Part shown: positions 38,401 through 53,400 of the stretch, piece after piece | How the letters are laid out: each line of letters opens with the position of its first letter | How positions within the stretch are numbered: position 1 is the first letter of the stretch | Assembly (NCBI RefSeq): GCF_949628215.1 | Contig: NC_134283.1 | Location: 4,023,610-4,087,609 of the forward strand | DNA: 64,000 bases | Direction: 5' to 3' | From: Phalacrocorax aristotelis | Taxonomy: Eukaryota; Chordata; Aves; Suliformes; Phalacrocoracidae | Position numbers and translations under genes: made by a program | Notes under the pieces: model-generated | The model's input: the letters and a program-made list of their open reading frames with translations, nothing else | Told to the model about the DNA's origin: nothing | Databases searched by the model: none

Positions 38401-41400
38401 TATCCCTTTCTCAACACCCACTCCAAACACTTCTCTGTATTACAGAATCATCACAAAAAAATGAGAATATCTGAAAGAAATTAAGTTTGCTACACAAAAA
38501 AAACCCCAAACCCAACAACAACAAACATCCACTAACTTTCATTATGTGGAGAGAGAAGTTTCTTTAGGGTCAGCATTTCTTCGTGTAGTCCATTGAGGAT
38601 AAACCCCAAGTATTCTTCAGCATCCTCTTGCCTGCCCTGAATAAAATGGGTTTTTTTTCCCATTATTACATGGCATTTTTGTGTTTTCATTTTAAAAGAA
38701 GGTTCATGTCACTGAACATCGAGCTTTCTCCTATTAATTTAGCTGATTTACCAGCTACTCAGTCTATGATGTAAAGTCAAATACAGTTCAAATTTTGCTA
38801 TAACTACCCCTCATTTTTACTCAGTTCAAAGAGAACCTATACATTAATTAGCAACCTGCCATAAACAGCAAGTACACACGTAAGCTTGACCTGGATACAA
38901 GAATTTCTGCATTCTTAATACAAATTTAATTTAACAGGTGAGTTGGCAATACTATTTGTTTGGTATTCCTTTTAAAAGCAGTATTAAGAGTTGGTGTCAA
39001 ACCAAGGCCAAATCAAAAGATAGTTTGAACCATTATCTTTTCTTTAAATTGAAACTAAACCTGAAAGAGTATTTTGCAGTCTCTGTGGACCTTCAGCCAT
39101 TCCGAGCTGAATCCCAAGCAGAAACAAACTACTCATTTCTTAAACACAAATCAATAGGTATCTTCTTTATAAAAGATGTTCCGTTCCAGTTGTAATTTTT
39201 TCATTATTCTGACAAACTTCCAAACTTATAATTAACAACCTCCTATAGTTTAAGTCCCAAAACAGTCTCGCTCCATTACAATGAACTATCAACTAGTTGA
39301 TTTCAGTAATATTTAGGCACAGAACCTGGTGTATGGCTTTGCATTGTTTTAATGGCAGTGACTGCCTTACAATGCCATTACAAAAGTCAAAAATATGCAA
39401 GTCACACCTTTTCTGACAGACTTGACTTTATAACTGTCAAAAGTCTATAAATGTATGTAGGTTCAAAGGCAGCTCCTGGTCGGATGTCTCTCACAATTTT
39501 ATCGCCTAAAGCTGCAAGGCAAAGGGAAGTACATATCAATAACAATACACAGAAATTTTTCTACAATACACCTTAACATTCTCTTCACACATCACTAGAT
39601 TCTACAATCCAAAATTATTTTTGTATTAATAGTTTTATTACAGTTTTAGTGACTCAAGCTCAGAAATCATATGATATGACTCTTACCTGGAAACGTTTTT
39701 TTTTAAAACCACCTTACATCACCCCACACAGCCTTAAGGATGGTCTGGAAAAGTTAGTACTCTCTTTATAGTCACCACTCTGAATATTAACAAGAATATC
39801 CACAGCCACCATAAAAAGGACAATTCTGGTTCTATTTAAATTTTTGTACTTGTTTTGTATTCAAAGATTTCCTTAAATCTTTTATATAATTGTAATTCTA
39901 ATAGATCACATTTCCTCACTGCACAAAAAACCCAAAACTCAACCAAGATACAGACTGACAGAATGTTCAACCTAATGGCAATGCAAGGTCTCAGAAACTA
40001 TATTTGAAAACTACACAATGGAATGAAATGACCTAGAAGTATAATAAGTTGCATAAGACAGTAAGATTTGTTTTACAGAAACAAAACTTAAGCAGCAAAC
40101 CACAGAAATGTCTGAACTGTTTGGAAATCACTGGAACAACCAGCTCCTCTTGATATTTTCTTATAATGTTACATAAACACATTCCTGAAACTGGTTTTTA
40201 TTTCTATAAATTTGTAATACAACAGACGTGGTCTAGAGATTAAAAAAAAGGAACCTACAAGATAATTTATTTGCATTTTAAAAAAATATTCTGTTCCTCA
40301 CTACATAATCATCATTGATCCTAAACACGTATTAGCAGGAATCATACACTTCTGAAGTTTTCACACTGATATATAGGATGGGGAGGAATTAAAAGCCGTG
40401 ATAACATGCCTGGAGGCAATCTCTACCTGCTCGACAGGCCTGTTATGGCCCCATTTTGTTCCGAATTAATGTGAGTATTTAAGGAAGAATGATAGAATTG
40501 ACCAAGTTGATAAACCGAACAGCTAGAAATACGTAAGGAAAGAAGTGGAGTAAAATACAGCGAGTATCAAATGATTTTGTTAGAAAGAGCATGTTCTTAG
40601 AAAACATCTGAACAATTAAGCTAGCCTTCAACAAAAACTATTTTTATTGCACTTGTACATTTGGTCTACCAAATGGAAGAAAATAAATAAAAAGGTGCAA
40701 CACCTCTGACTTCTTGACATGAATCGCCAATAAGGAAAACCATAACACCGACAGAAAAACAGCAGCAAATTTTTTTTTTAAGCTATCAAGAAACCCCAAA
40801 AGCCCAAGGAGCCATGAAGGGGATCAAGCACCACTACTTAAAGGTCTTAAGCGCATCACACAATGCAGATCCTTACCCCAAAGCCTTCTTATCATGATTT
40901 TAAGACTCTTCTCCCCCTATTCCTACTCACCTTGTTTTGCTTTAGGAGGTACAGGCATATTAGTGAACTCATTCATTAAACGAACACTGAAACAGAACGG
41001 AAGGAACAACTAGACATGAGCAGCAAGTTTAGACTTAGAAGGACAAATAATACAATCAGATCCTTGTCATTATTGGCTGCCAAAAAAGAAAAAAACCATA
41101 GAATATCATAATGAAGTTTGAGTAAAGTTCAGACAAAAATTAACCAGATCATTGTTCATGAAACCAAGGTGTTAGGTTAGTTCTTGCAGGTCTCACTGAT
41201 CATTTTTGCATATTAAGCATCTCTTAAAACCGATATTCCTCAGGCAACAGGAAGTATCTTCCTTGACTAGCCAAGCAATCGTAAAATATCAAGTTCATTA
41301 TAAAAGCCACACGTCACCAAAAAAAGGCACAAAAAGTCTTCTGGAGACAGAGCAACTTTCAACAATTGCAGTAAACAATCATTTGTTAGATACTTCTGAA

Positions 41401-44400
41401 TGAGCTTAGTCAGATCACAGGTTTTATTTTTAACAAGCTACTTACAAACTGTCTATCATTGGTGTTGAGGTACACGGCCGCTGGGATTTTGAATACATTG
41501 GAATGGACTTCATTAAATGATACATTGGAGGGCAAGCGACCAATGCTTGCAGGGTCTATGCAGTGGCATTAAGGAAATATTCAGGAAATGTAATCTGCCT
41601 ATTAACCAAATGTTCAATTATATTTAATAATTATATGCAAAACAAAGCTAACTTATGTAGACTAGTCCAATAACTAAACTGGGACAGATGGATGGACTTT
41701 TATCACAACATTAACTAGTAAGGTACAGAAGTTATACTAAAAAAACCCCGCCATCTCAGAACATGCAGTGATTTCACTGACATTTTAATAATGTCCAAAA
41801 CTTTAACTAAAGCGGAAGGAAACATTTAGTCTAGGAGCAGGAGAGGGAAAAAAAAAACTTTCATAGGAAAGACTTATGAAATTAACAATTTAAAAATTGG
41901 CAAGTTATAACATGTTTTCTGAAAAGAATGGAAGAAGCTAGCTGACAGCCTTCAAGTTAAAGGTGATGATCCACCCCGTACGAAACCAAAAACAAAACCA
42001 CTGTGATGTGAAACATTCCACAGTGTAAAGAAGAGTTTGGAGCAACCAGTGAAACTACAGTGTGTGTTGGGAGAAAATGCTTTAATAACATCAAAATCCA
42101 TGTTACTTGGCAAGAACAGTGGACACAGGAAATATATTAGAAGACTGGAGGGCAAGGAAAAAAAGGCAGCAATCTCAACAGCTAGAGAAATATATTAACT
42201 CGATCCCTACAGCATGCAAAGACTGAGTAAGAAATTCGCACGTAACATTTTAAGAATGAAAAAATGGGGGCTAACACATACAACCAGATGAGTGCAGAAC
42301 TAGTTATACAAGACAAAAGCTGAAGTTCAAAGCACAATTGCTGGTCTGGAAATACGTTATTAGGCTCTGCAATGATCAGTCTTGAAATTGGTCTTAATAT
42401 TTTCCTCTAGCAGTTAAAGTATCCTAATTGTCACTTGCAGTAAGCCATTGCTAACATAGGAGATATGGATTTATCAGTTGAAAAATTATTATTAATAAAA
42501 CTATCATAATACAGCATTGAAGAAGGAATATTTCTGTTACCCAGGATAAAAGTTATTTTTGGAGGGGAATACAATTCTAATACATCAAGAGCAAGCTAAT
42601 CTTCCATCCCGTTGTAAAAGGATTATTTTAAACACTGCATTTACACAGATGATATGACAGCAACAGCCTGATCAACAGAAAACCCAACAATCCACTTACC
42701 AAATTATCAGAACACCACCTAAGAATAAGAATAGTTACTTCAAGTACAAAAGAGTAATAACCACTTAAGTTGATGCACAAAGAGACATGAGTAAACTTAA
42801 CTAGGAATTACGAGAAGGTGTTCGGTCTTGAGAAAGTTACAGTTCTGAAATACTTTGGAGGAGGTAACAGAGCCAAAATGCAAACAGGATTGTGCAACCA
42901 ACTGCAGGGGAACCCTGGACGTGGGGTTCAATGATCCAAACTACCCTGGGATTTCTAGATGCTATCCTTAAACATTTTAACCACAGTAGTAGGATATGGG
43001 AAGACGAACTTTTATGAAATACTTACCAGAATAATCCAGAAAAACTTTTGACAGATATAATATACAAATTTTAACCTAAGTGTATTAATTTTTTCCAAGG
43101 TAAGGATACAGCATTGATGTAGCACCAGTTTCCTTTGTTGATCAGCCCTCGCGGTTGCAAAGACACTGGTTTATGTATTAGTCTTACATTTTCCAGTATT
43201 TCTGCAGAATGAGAAACAGTAAATTGAGCATCAATAAAACACACATGCTAGCCATCAAAACAAGTATCTGTTGATGCATTACAAAATAATGCACATCAAT
43301 TAACAAGATTCCCAAAAACTTCCGCAAAGATCTTTCGCTCCATGTAAACACTGCTCATATTTCAAATCAGATGTGTTTCTTCAACTGAAGAATCTGGGTC
43401 AGGAGGATGCTGGTACAAAAACTTATTGTCATTTCAAAACTGGGGAAACCTATTTCTTTTTATTTTACTAAAATTAGATACTTTTATTTATAGGGATAGA
43501 TATATAAATTCTCATCTGCTATAATTAATCCCTTGCCACCAGTTTTACACAGTATCTCCCAAATTACTCTGCTTTGAAGAGAGATGAAGCCGATGTCTCA
43601 GTTTACTAGTTTCAACATACACTATCTCACAACAAAAATATCTTAGTGCAGACTGACATTAACATGGTCTTCTGAAGAGTATGTTTTATTTACTGCTTTA
43701 AGACTTCCAAAATCTACAAGGTAACAGGCTTACATAAGATAATGCCTACTGCTTTCCTGCTTTCAAAAGCTTCCGCAATGGCCCAAGTTTAAAAATTAGA
43801 AACCACTGCACATAAATAAGTCTGTTTCAGTTGTGAAACTGAGAGCAATGGGGCGAGCTTTTCCAGGAAGGCTGACCTGTTATTTAGGTACCTAAATAAA
43901 AACTGTTTAAGGAAAACATTGCATCCAGTATATTTTAAATTTGTGAAATAAGGACAAGAGGTGTACAAGACAATCAAAATGCAAATAAACATGGCAATTG
44001 TCTACCAAAGGGGTTATTTATTTTTATAATTGTGAGGGCCTCTAAAGGCCTCAGATGCTACACTGCATAAACGTAAGAATTTGACCTCTTCACTCTAACA
44101 GCTATGTGAACAGACAAGGGAACATGACAGTGGTGCAAAAGCAGAGGCAAAACTCTAAGCAAGCAGGGAGGTGGCAGAACCACAAAAAAATCCACGCCCC
44201 TCTACTTCCAAACTATCTCTTCACCTAAAGATCATATTTCCTGCTGGCAACACCAGTTCTAACCAAATAAAAACACACCAAAATACATAGGTGATACTTA
44301 GATCAGTCCCCTATTACATGAAGAACCTGACACCGGAAAGGGCAGACAGCAAGAAGATGTAAAAGGGAAGCCGTAGCACCTAGCACAGATGCAGATGAAA

Positions 44401-47400
44401 ATCCTTCTGTGAATGTTGGAATATATTTGTTACTAAATTACTAACGCTCTTCAGAATACATTGTTAATGCATCAAAGTCTGAAACAGGTTTGCACACATA
44501 CAATCTCGCTGTGAATGTAACTAAACACCGTTGAAAATTAGGATTAAAATAATGGAAGAAGTATTTAATGTTTATCAACAGCTTTTTATGTTAAGTATAT
44601 TCTTCCTCATTTTTGTATCATACTAAAAAAATATTATTTGGACCGTTAGCATCCTCTTGTGGTCATAAAACTGCTTTGTAAACAACGCCTAGAGTAATTA
44701 CAGTGAGTTTTGTTTCTCTTAACATAAAGGATTATTTTTGTGTACAGCAATTACATTTAATACCACATTTTCATCCACATCTAACATTTACACAATAACT
44801 AAGAGAACTTTTACAAAAGTATCAGAAGAAAAATACACTTGCAACCATAAGAAAACTTTGTTAAAATTTCAAAACCTGTTATAAAGTACACGGCACTAAG
44901 CAGGAAGACTTCCCATTCCCTTTGGTGGATAATGAATTGTGAAACAAGGCCTTGATTTGAAAGCATAAGCTAGAACAATATTATCATGTTCAGAAATTTC
45001 TGTTGGTAAACAGAAAATATTTTGCTAAAGTTAATTCACTAGGTGTGTTATTACAAATACCTGTCAAATTTATAAAAGCCTGAAATTTCCTAATCCATGC
45101 AAGTCCAAAGTTTAATGAAAGAGAAACCACGTGGATATGGTCTCCACCTGAAAAGATACACATGGTACAAGGCAGCACTTTAATGCTTGCTTAAGACCAT
45201 TATTTGGCAAATATTACGTCACTCAGGCCTTTCTTCAAATCTGGACAATGATAAAAAGTGCCAGACAACACCGATGGATAAGCCTTCACGCAATCAGTTT
45301 CTGCAAGAATGCAGTTTGATAGTACAACAGCCTAAATTTCTGAAGTTGTTTATAAAAACCCCCAAACCTTGCATGCCTCCGTTCCACAACTAGTTGCTCT
45401 AGTGCTTACCCAGCTTTAGAAATAAAAGTCTTTTACTGCGTAACACAAACACCTTGTTACAAACTAAACTAATTCTTGCCTTGTTCACTAGTCTCGGGTG
45501 AGCAGTGAATCACCGTCTCCTGTATGAGTTTGTTTTACATATTTGAAGTTACATCCACGATCACTCCAACATTCTCATCTGAGACAAAGTAACCCACATT
45601 TTCCATTTTTGCCAAAAGAGCATAGTTTTCAAATCTTACTTGTTTTCTCTGCTGCACTATTACATCTTCCTTGAGAAGTAATGCCCAAAGACCGGCATTT
45701 TCATCAAGTCCTCAACAGCAATAACAGAATCATACTTATGTCCCATCTTTCCCAGGCAAACTGCTATTAACACACACTGGATATAAAATGTCTTCTTCAG
45801 CTTTAAGGACACTTATCAACTCCCTAGAGCTTCCAGATCCTTTTATTCTCTAATACTATTACCAACCATTTGTTCTTCATACCACATGATTGCATTTGAT
45901 TTCTGTTCTAGTGTATCATTCCATACTTGCATTTACTGGACTCCCCACCTTCTAATTTAAAATCATTCCAGATTTAGTCAGATCTTAAATGTTTGTATTC
46001 TTCATCTGAAATTCTACCTGCTGTAAACAAATTTTACATGCACTGTTAATTCTATCATCCACAGTGAAAACACAGTTCAGAATCTTTTTAAGTTATCCCA
46101 TTAAAGTTTTCCCTGAAGTTACCAAGAACAGCTGAAAGACTACTCAGAGGATAGCCGGTTTTCCGATCACTTATTTCCCTAGCTTACTTAGAACACTACA
46201 TAAGGCATTATTAACGATCCTCAGGTTATCCATCTGAGGGCAGTAACTGTGAAACACAGCAAGTGAAGCCTGAAAGGCATATTTTTTACAGATATGGACC
46301 ATTTATAGCCTTACTATCCCTTAGAAATGAATTATTAAAATATTTCTCCTAGCATCTAAGTTAGGCTAAGGTGTATAATTAGTACAATTGTCCCTTTCTG
46401 AATATGCAAATGCCATACCTGTACTTCTCTACCATTCTGATGTTAGCTGCCTGAGTTTTGCCAAACAAACATCAATGGTTCATACTTTGCTTCTGAAGTT
46501 CCTTTACCTTGCTCATTCGTGTTGCTGGTAAAGCTTTTCTCACACACCTTAGCCACTTGCTAAAATTAACTGCTCAGTATTTTTTTCTCATCAAGGCTAA
46601 CACGAAATTTGTCTGTCTGGTTTTTTTATTCTCTAGTCCTGATCGTCATCTCCTTATCTTTGGTAGCTTTCATTTACATTTGAGGACTAAGAAACCACAG
46701 ACCTTTGCAGGTTGAGTCAAGTAGCATTAAACTATCTTCAGGGTGCCTGTGAATCGTTAACCTCCCTTGTAACAGCTGGTGAAATTAAGGCACAAATCAG
46801 CAATTTGTCCCTGGAAAAGTATCTTATCTTCCTGTGCCCTGAGCACATGTTTGAAATAAACACTGTCCAGAAGGGCCTCAGAGCTCTGACATTAAGTCAG
46901 AAGTCAGAAGACGTGCTAATTTTGCTTGCTAAACTCGAGATACTGTAGGTCTAGATTTTACCCGTGTTTACTACTCTGTATCAGTTGTGGTAAAAAATTC
47001 ATTCCCCATTGGCATGAGTTGAAATTGTTGAATTTCCAGCAAATCAAACAACAGGCTCCCAACTCGGCCACAAAGAAAACAAGGAACACCACCAGCAGCT
47101 AACTCTGGAAAACATGCAGGATTGCTCTATACCTTTATACAGTGACATTAACCTGGGCAGGAGGTCTGAAATGATCTGTGTACGGAACAGAGCAAACTAT
47201 CTGTCTGGAAATGACACACTGAAACTCATCTAACATATTTCTGAGTGTGGGTGTACAAACAAAGCACTAATGTACCTACTTCCCAAACGGGACAGAGAAC
47301 ATTTTAAAAAACGACAATGAAAAAAGTCGCCTTTTTCCCCAGAGCAAAGCACTGGTATCATGGCATTCAGACCTTCAAGGAAACGTTTCATACCAAAATC

Positions 47401-50400
47401 AGTAGCATCTGAATTACAGAAATTGCAGCAATATAATTCCTACATAAATCAGCTGCCATGAGAAGATTAATTCCTTTTCACTGGAAAAGGATCTATATTC
47501 AGATTATTCCTCTGCAAAAACAGCTAGCCAATAGTGAAGGTGCAGAAGGAAACCGTGTAAAAATTACATAGCTATTTTAATACATTAAAGACAAAATAAA
47601 AGCTCTGCTCCCACCTGGTGGCAAAAAATAGTACAGAAACAGTAAAAGTCTACAAAGTTAATAAAGCTGAAACAACTTGGACAAGGCAAAAACCTTTTTT
47701 CATCTACGGCAAGCGGTTCTAGCTTTATGGTTGTCACAAAACAGTTTCAAGGTAAAATTCATTACCAAATGATAGCTTAAGATTTTAAGAGTACAACATA
47801 CTCCGCATGTATGTGCTCGTACAAACCATAATCACCTGCTTATACACATTTTTAAACATGGTCAACTGCCTTTGTGACACCTAAGTGAAAAATACACAGA
47901 AACACAAGTTATTCTGACAGCTTTCCTCTCAACGGACAATTTTAAGTAATGAAACCATTATTAAGGAGGGAATGAGGGGCAGGCCTATACTTCTGGGTGC
48001 TCTGAATAGAAATCTCCAGGTCTGCTTCTTGTTAGAGCAGAAAACTTTGACTTGAAGCTGCCAGACAAAATGCCACTGTATTTGCAAATTAGCTTGTAGC
48101 ATGAACAGCAGGATTTTGCACCAGCCTTTGTACATACAGACCATTTCACGGATTCAAAATAACAACTTTTTGTTACAACACTTATAAGTCAGTGACACAA
48201 AATGCAACCAACTGGGTATTTTTCTTCATATTTTCTGACTGAATCTGCAAAAACAATCCCATGCACATTCTAGCATTTCTCATTGGAACCACAAATATGA
48301 CAGAACCAACAGTCAAAGCCTTTATATCATGTATGGCCTTTCCTGACGTATCCTCTGGGCAGTTTCTTATGGTTATTCTTGAACAGGCAATATCTAGCAT
48401 TGTTTCTGAATAACATAATATTGTTTATAATGGTTAAGGGTAGTTCTTCAAAATTTGAGAGATAGATCTCTCAAATAGCAAATCAATAATATAAAAACTA
48501 TTTCCTGAATTAGAATTTCTGAAACAGGATCTCTTTAGACATTACACTTAAGCTAGTGCAAGTTTCCAGGAATTGCAGCTACTTTGGCACAAATACATCA
48601 ATATTCTCCTCCTCTTGTAATGGAATGCATTACAAGATCATAAATACTGGATAACACGCCATTTTCGGAATAAACTTTTCTAACGTGTGCTACTCTAGTA
48701 GCAAGAACACAGAATGCAGCCAACCTATTTAAAAATCACAGATCACTTAAACATATTGTTTGACAAGTAGCAATAGCTTTACTGCATCTGGGATAATGAC
48801 ATGTTACTGTCTCATCGGAATGTCTACTCAGGAGGATACAAAACTAGCTTATTTAAATTGCATCTCAGAGCAGCGTTTGAACAGTCATCTTATTAAGAAC
48901 ATTAACAGAGGAATCTTCTCTATCCATATCGCATGCTCCTGTTTACAAGCAGAGTTAATACCCTTCCAGTGTAACATCCACTCGTGTGTATTAACAATAC
49001 CTGCAATCTTTATGGCTACAGGATCCTCTGAAACTGGAACAGGTCCCTCTTTGACTTCAACCTGTTTTTCAGGGACCAGAGTAGATGTGGCAGGAGGGGT
49101 ATACTTAGTCTCAACATAGACCACAGATGTGGAAGCAGAGGGCTTGGAATTGTGAAAAAGACTAGCCCACGATTTTGCAGGCTGATTAACAGGGACTGAT
49201 CCTGCAACCGGGACTGTTGCCTCAGTAGTAGGTGAAGCTTCCTCAGGCTTAGCTTGGTCTGAGTCAGAGCTTTCCACAGTGTGCAATTCTACCCCATTGG
49301 CAGCTGTGTCCTCACCAGAGGATTCAAGTGTTTGTCCATTAGTAACGCCAAGATTTTCAGTAGTATCAGTACCAGCATAAGACTGTACAACAGCTGTCCT
49401 TAAAGGGCTATCTCTGCCAGTCTCTGAGGGGATGCAAAACTGTTCAGAATTAGTAACACGGCATACCTCAGGCTGCCCTGCAGTCCTGGTATTGTCTAGT
49501 GCGCTAGAAACAGAATCATCAGAGACAGCTTCATTAATGAAGTCCACAGAATTGTCCGGGCTGTTGCAAGTCCTTGGTGTGGCCAGGCAGTGAATGTCTC
49601 CTGTCAGTTCCGTATCCTCCGTGCTTAGACTGTTTAGTCCCGATGAATTTGCGTGGCCATTTACAAGAGCTTCCGTGGGAGCAATGCCGTCACTGACATC
49701 TTCCAAGTAACTGTAGTATCCAGGCGGTCTTTTTTTCTTCTTTTTACGCTCCCTTTGTCCAAGGCCTCCAGACAAGCCATCGTTTTCAGCGTTAGAACCG
49801 CTGTCCAAAGCAAGGGTTGGATCAGTGAACTGGCAGTCAATGGAGTTGTAGTTTGTTTCACTGAGACTATCATCAGGGGCTTTCTGAGCAGGTGCACAAC
49901 TGAGAATGAATTCTGGAGCCTGAGGATTCAGGGTACTCGAAATACTGTAGTCAGTGTTATTTAGTACAGATGACTGTGTCTCAATAACTTCATTAACACC
50001 AAATTCAATTCTCTGATACTCTTCCCCTGGACAAGAGAAAGCAAATCGGAGTTAGTGAATGACATCTAATCAAAAACCTACAAAATCTAGAAAAAAACCC
50101 CCATATTTTCCTGCAACTCAGAAAAACTACATTCCCTCAAACTAAAATAATTCTTGTTCTCTATCTCCAACATGAAGGCCATTTCAAAACATAATTTACC
50201 TAAAGACCACAGAGTGAGATTCAGGTTTTCTTAAACAGAGTATGAATCACAGCATAGTTCCTGCAAATAATATCTATTAAATTCACCTATTAAGAAGAAC
50301 TATAAAAGCCCAATGACTTTAGCACTATTCGGCATAAATTACTGGATAATTACGTACAAAATATGGTGCAATCTTTAACTCCACACTACTTCTGAAGCCA

Positions 50401-53400
50401 GCCTCCCACTGACAATTACAAAATCCAAGCCTTTACCTGTTTAACTTTTTAAAATAATTTCCACACACGGGGTTTGGGTTTTGGGGGGTTTGTTTGGTTT
50501 GGTTTTCCTGGTGGGTAAAGGGTATTATCATAATCCTTAATAAACAAAAAATATTCTCTTAATTGTACATAAACGCTGCAATTACAGCTTTTGAAACTTG
50601 AGCTCATTAATATCTTATCACAGTTGAATTTACTACTATATGAGAATATATTTGACTATATGATTTTATGACAGGAAACAACAGATGCATCTCAACATAT
50701 GTCAGTGTTTAACTTGCACATACAAGGAGTACAGAAAAAATCTGTGAACAGGATTGGGTTGGGGTTTTTTTTGTTGGTCTGGGTTTTGTTGGTATGTATT
50801 TATTTATTTATTATTTCCCCTGGAACTTGGACGTGCTCTCTACAGAAACAGTAAGAAATGTTCTCATGGCAGGCTGCAGTATCACAAAATATTGCCAGTC
50901 ACAAAGTACTGCCATTTCATGGAACTTATTTTTATAATGCATGCGTGCTAACTCGTAACACTGAATACTTCAGTTACAGCTACCTCCCTAACTATCGGAT
51001 AAAGAGATAATGAAACTAAGTCTCAGGAATGTTAAAGATAAGCTCACATTTTAGTACATAAAAGATTTTTAGGTCTATGATATTTATGCTACTGTTTCAA
51101 AGACATTAATTTTAATATTTTTGTTTCCTCAAAGATATGGGACTAAAAACCACATTTCAAATCTTTAGGACTGTTGCTACGTACCAAACACCACCAAGAT
51201 ACTATTTCCAAAGGAATGTAAGTGGATACACCACTAAACTTTAAAGATTTTGTGCAGCTTCCGTTATGTATGACACATCAACAATTGCATATTTTCAAAT
51301 ATACCACACTGATTGAAAATGAGGTTGGTTTTTGTTGTTTTATTTAAAAAAAAAAACAACCCACACAATAAAAAGCAAGTAACAGTTCCTAAGGGAAAAG
51401 AGTCACTCGCACACCTAAGGAAATAATCCTGTGGGAGGCCAGACTAGTGGAGGACGTTTTGATACGTAACTGTCAACATTACTGTTTTGAAATTCTCCAA
51501 ATACTTTCTAGAAAAGTCCACTGATGAAAATTTTGGCTTTAAAAAACTGTGAAAGAAACAAGTATATATACTCTTTAATATCAAATGAAGAGTAGCAAAC
51601 ATTCAGTGTGTGTTGAGGTCTGACTTCCACATGCAATACCAACATATTACGAATTAATGAACAAAGATACATAATACAGATGTTAATTGCTTTTCTGCTT
51701 TGATCTATTAACCTAACTAAATCAGAAGTAAGCACGTTTCACATATCAGTCTTGCTGCCAGTCAGACTAAAGGAAACTTTAAAAAAAAAAAAAAAGGAGA
51801 AAGAAAAAACTCTCCATACTCATCTGATTTCTCTAAATCATGTTAACAAGAGGCTGAATTTCAAATTTCCTGCACCTCTCTGCTACAGCCATGAGAAAAC
51901 ATTTCGTAACACCATGCCTGTCAATCCACCATTCACCAACTACTTCTGCAATCACTGACGAGCTATCACCAACCAGAAAGGAGGGTTTAAGTTTCTTTTT
52001 TAAAAACCCAGCAGCTGAAGTGCAGGGAGGTGGAAAGCTGCCGCCTGCTACCCACTAAAGAGGGAAGGGCTGGGAGATCTCAGGCATCACCTAACTGTTC
52101 AGCAGCAACACGAACTGGCTATCAGTGCGATATACTGGCTGACCTGGCAGTGACAGCACACAGCTTGAAACCAGCCACGGCTTCATTTGCTTGCCAACGC
52201 AGGGCATGGGTTTTAAGGGATATGGGACACAAATCCACAACAAAACTGTTCCTCATTAGTTCATCTACTTATGGAGCAACTTGTTAGTTCGAGCGTGAAC
52301 TAAAAGCTAGCTCATTACCGTTTGCAACAGTAAAAAGCACAAGCAACAACTGGTAACACCTAATATTCCTCCAACCACAATAAGAATGAATTATTGGGCA
52401 CCTTTCAAATCCCTACCAATTCAAAATCATCTGGGACTTCTGTTTCTCTTCCAAAATCCCCATTAAAAAAATAACTGCTTCAAAACAAAGAACGTAGCTT
52501 CCCTTTGTGGGCAAGTTAAGTCTACCACAGCCAAAAGTGAGAGTTCTCAGTTCCACCACACTCCTGTTCTGCTCCACTACTCCAGCAAGCTCCCAGCACT
52601 TGTGTTAATGAAAGCTAACCTAGCAAAAATAACATAATCCAAGCCAGTATTTCTTTTTCTGTTTTGGTAGACTTATCAGCTTACTGTACGCTAGACAATC
52701 ACAAGACCAACTCGGAGCAAGCGGGGAGCAGAAAACACAACATATCCCTTACAGTTATGGCACAATGGTAACGTAGCTGAAGGTGCAACACGAACATCAT
52801 AGGCTAAAATCTTGCCAAGAGCATAACTGTTATTCTAGCATTTGACATACGAATTAGCAAGTTACACCTGAAGAATTAAACTTTACACCTTACAGCAGGA
52901 TTAGAATAATAAATACCAGCAGCTATTGTATAGTTAGTCTATGGGATGACTGGCAGAAGCTCATTTGCCGTAAGATTGTGTCAGGTTCCTTTGAAAAAAT
53001 GAGAGGGAGGTGATTTTTTCTGTTTGTTTTGACTTTCCACTTTGCTTCTGGGCATCTTTGTTTCAATCTAGTCCACAGTGCTATTTCTGAATGGACTGAA
53101 ACGGATATTAGCTGTCATGAACAACATGACACACATATTGAAACAAGTATCAACAGATGCTCCAAGGACAAAGCCTACATACAATAACAAAAGCTGTGAA
53201 TAAATAGCACTAATTGGTATGAACAGTTTTGCATATTAGAGCTTCAGCCGTGATTTGATTATGCCTAGTAAGTATTAACAGATCTTCTAATTCTGTAATA
53301 AAGTTAAACATTGAAGATAAGTATAGGAAAAAAAAATCAGACTCCGGGGGGGTGACAACATGGTCAGTGTGTGTCATCTCATTATAATTATAAATATTCT

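Noticed and set aside
46775-46825. gaaattaaggcacaaa resembling the MIR core
   Set aside because: The match is shorter and weaker than the two reported remnants and lacks flanking similarity.
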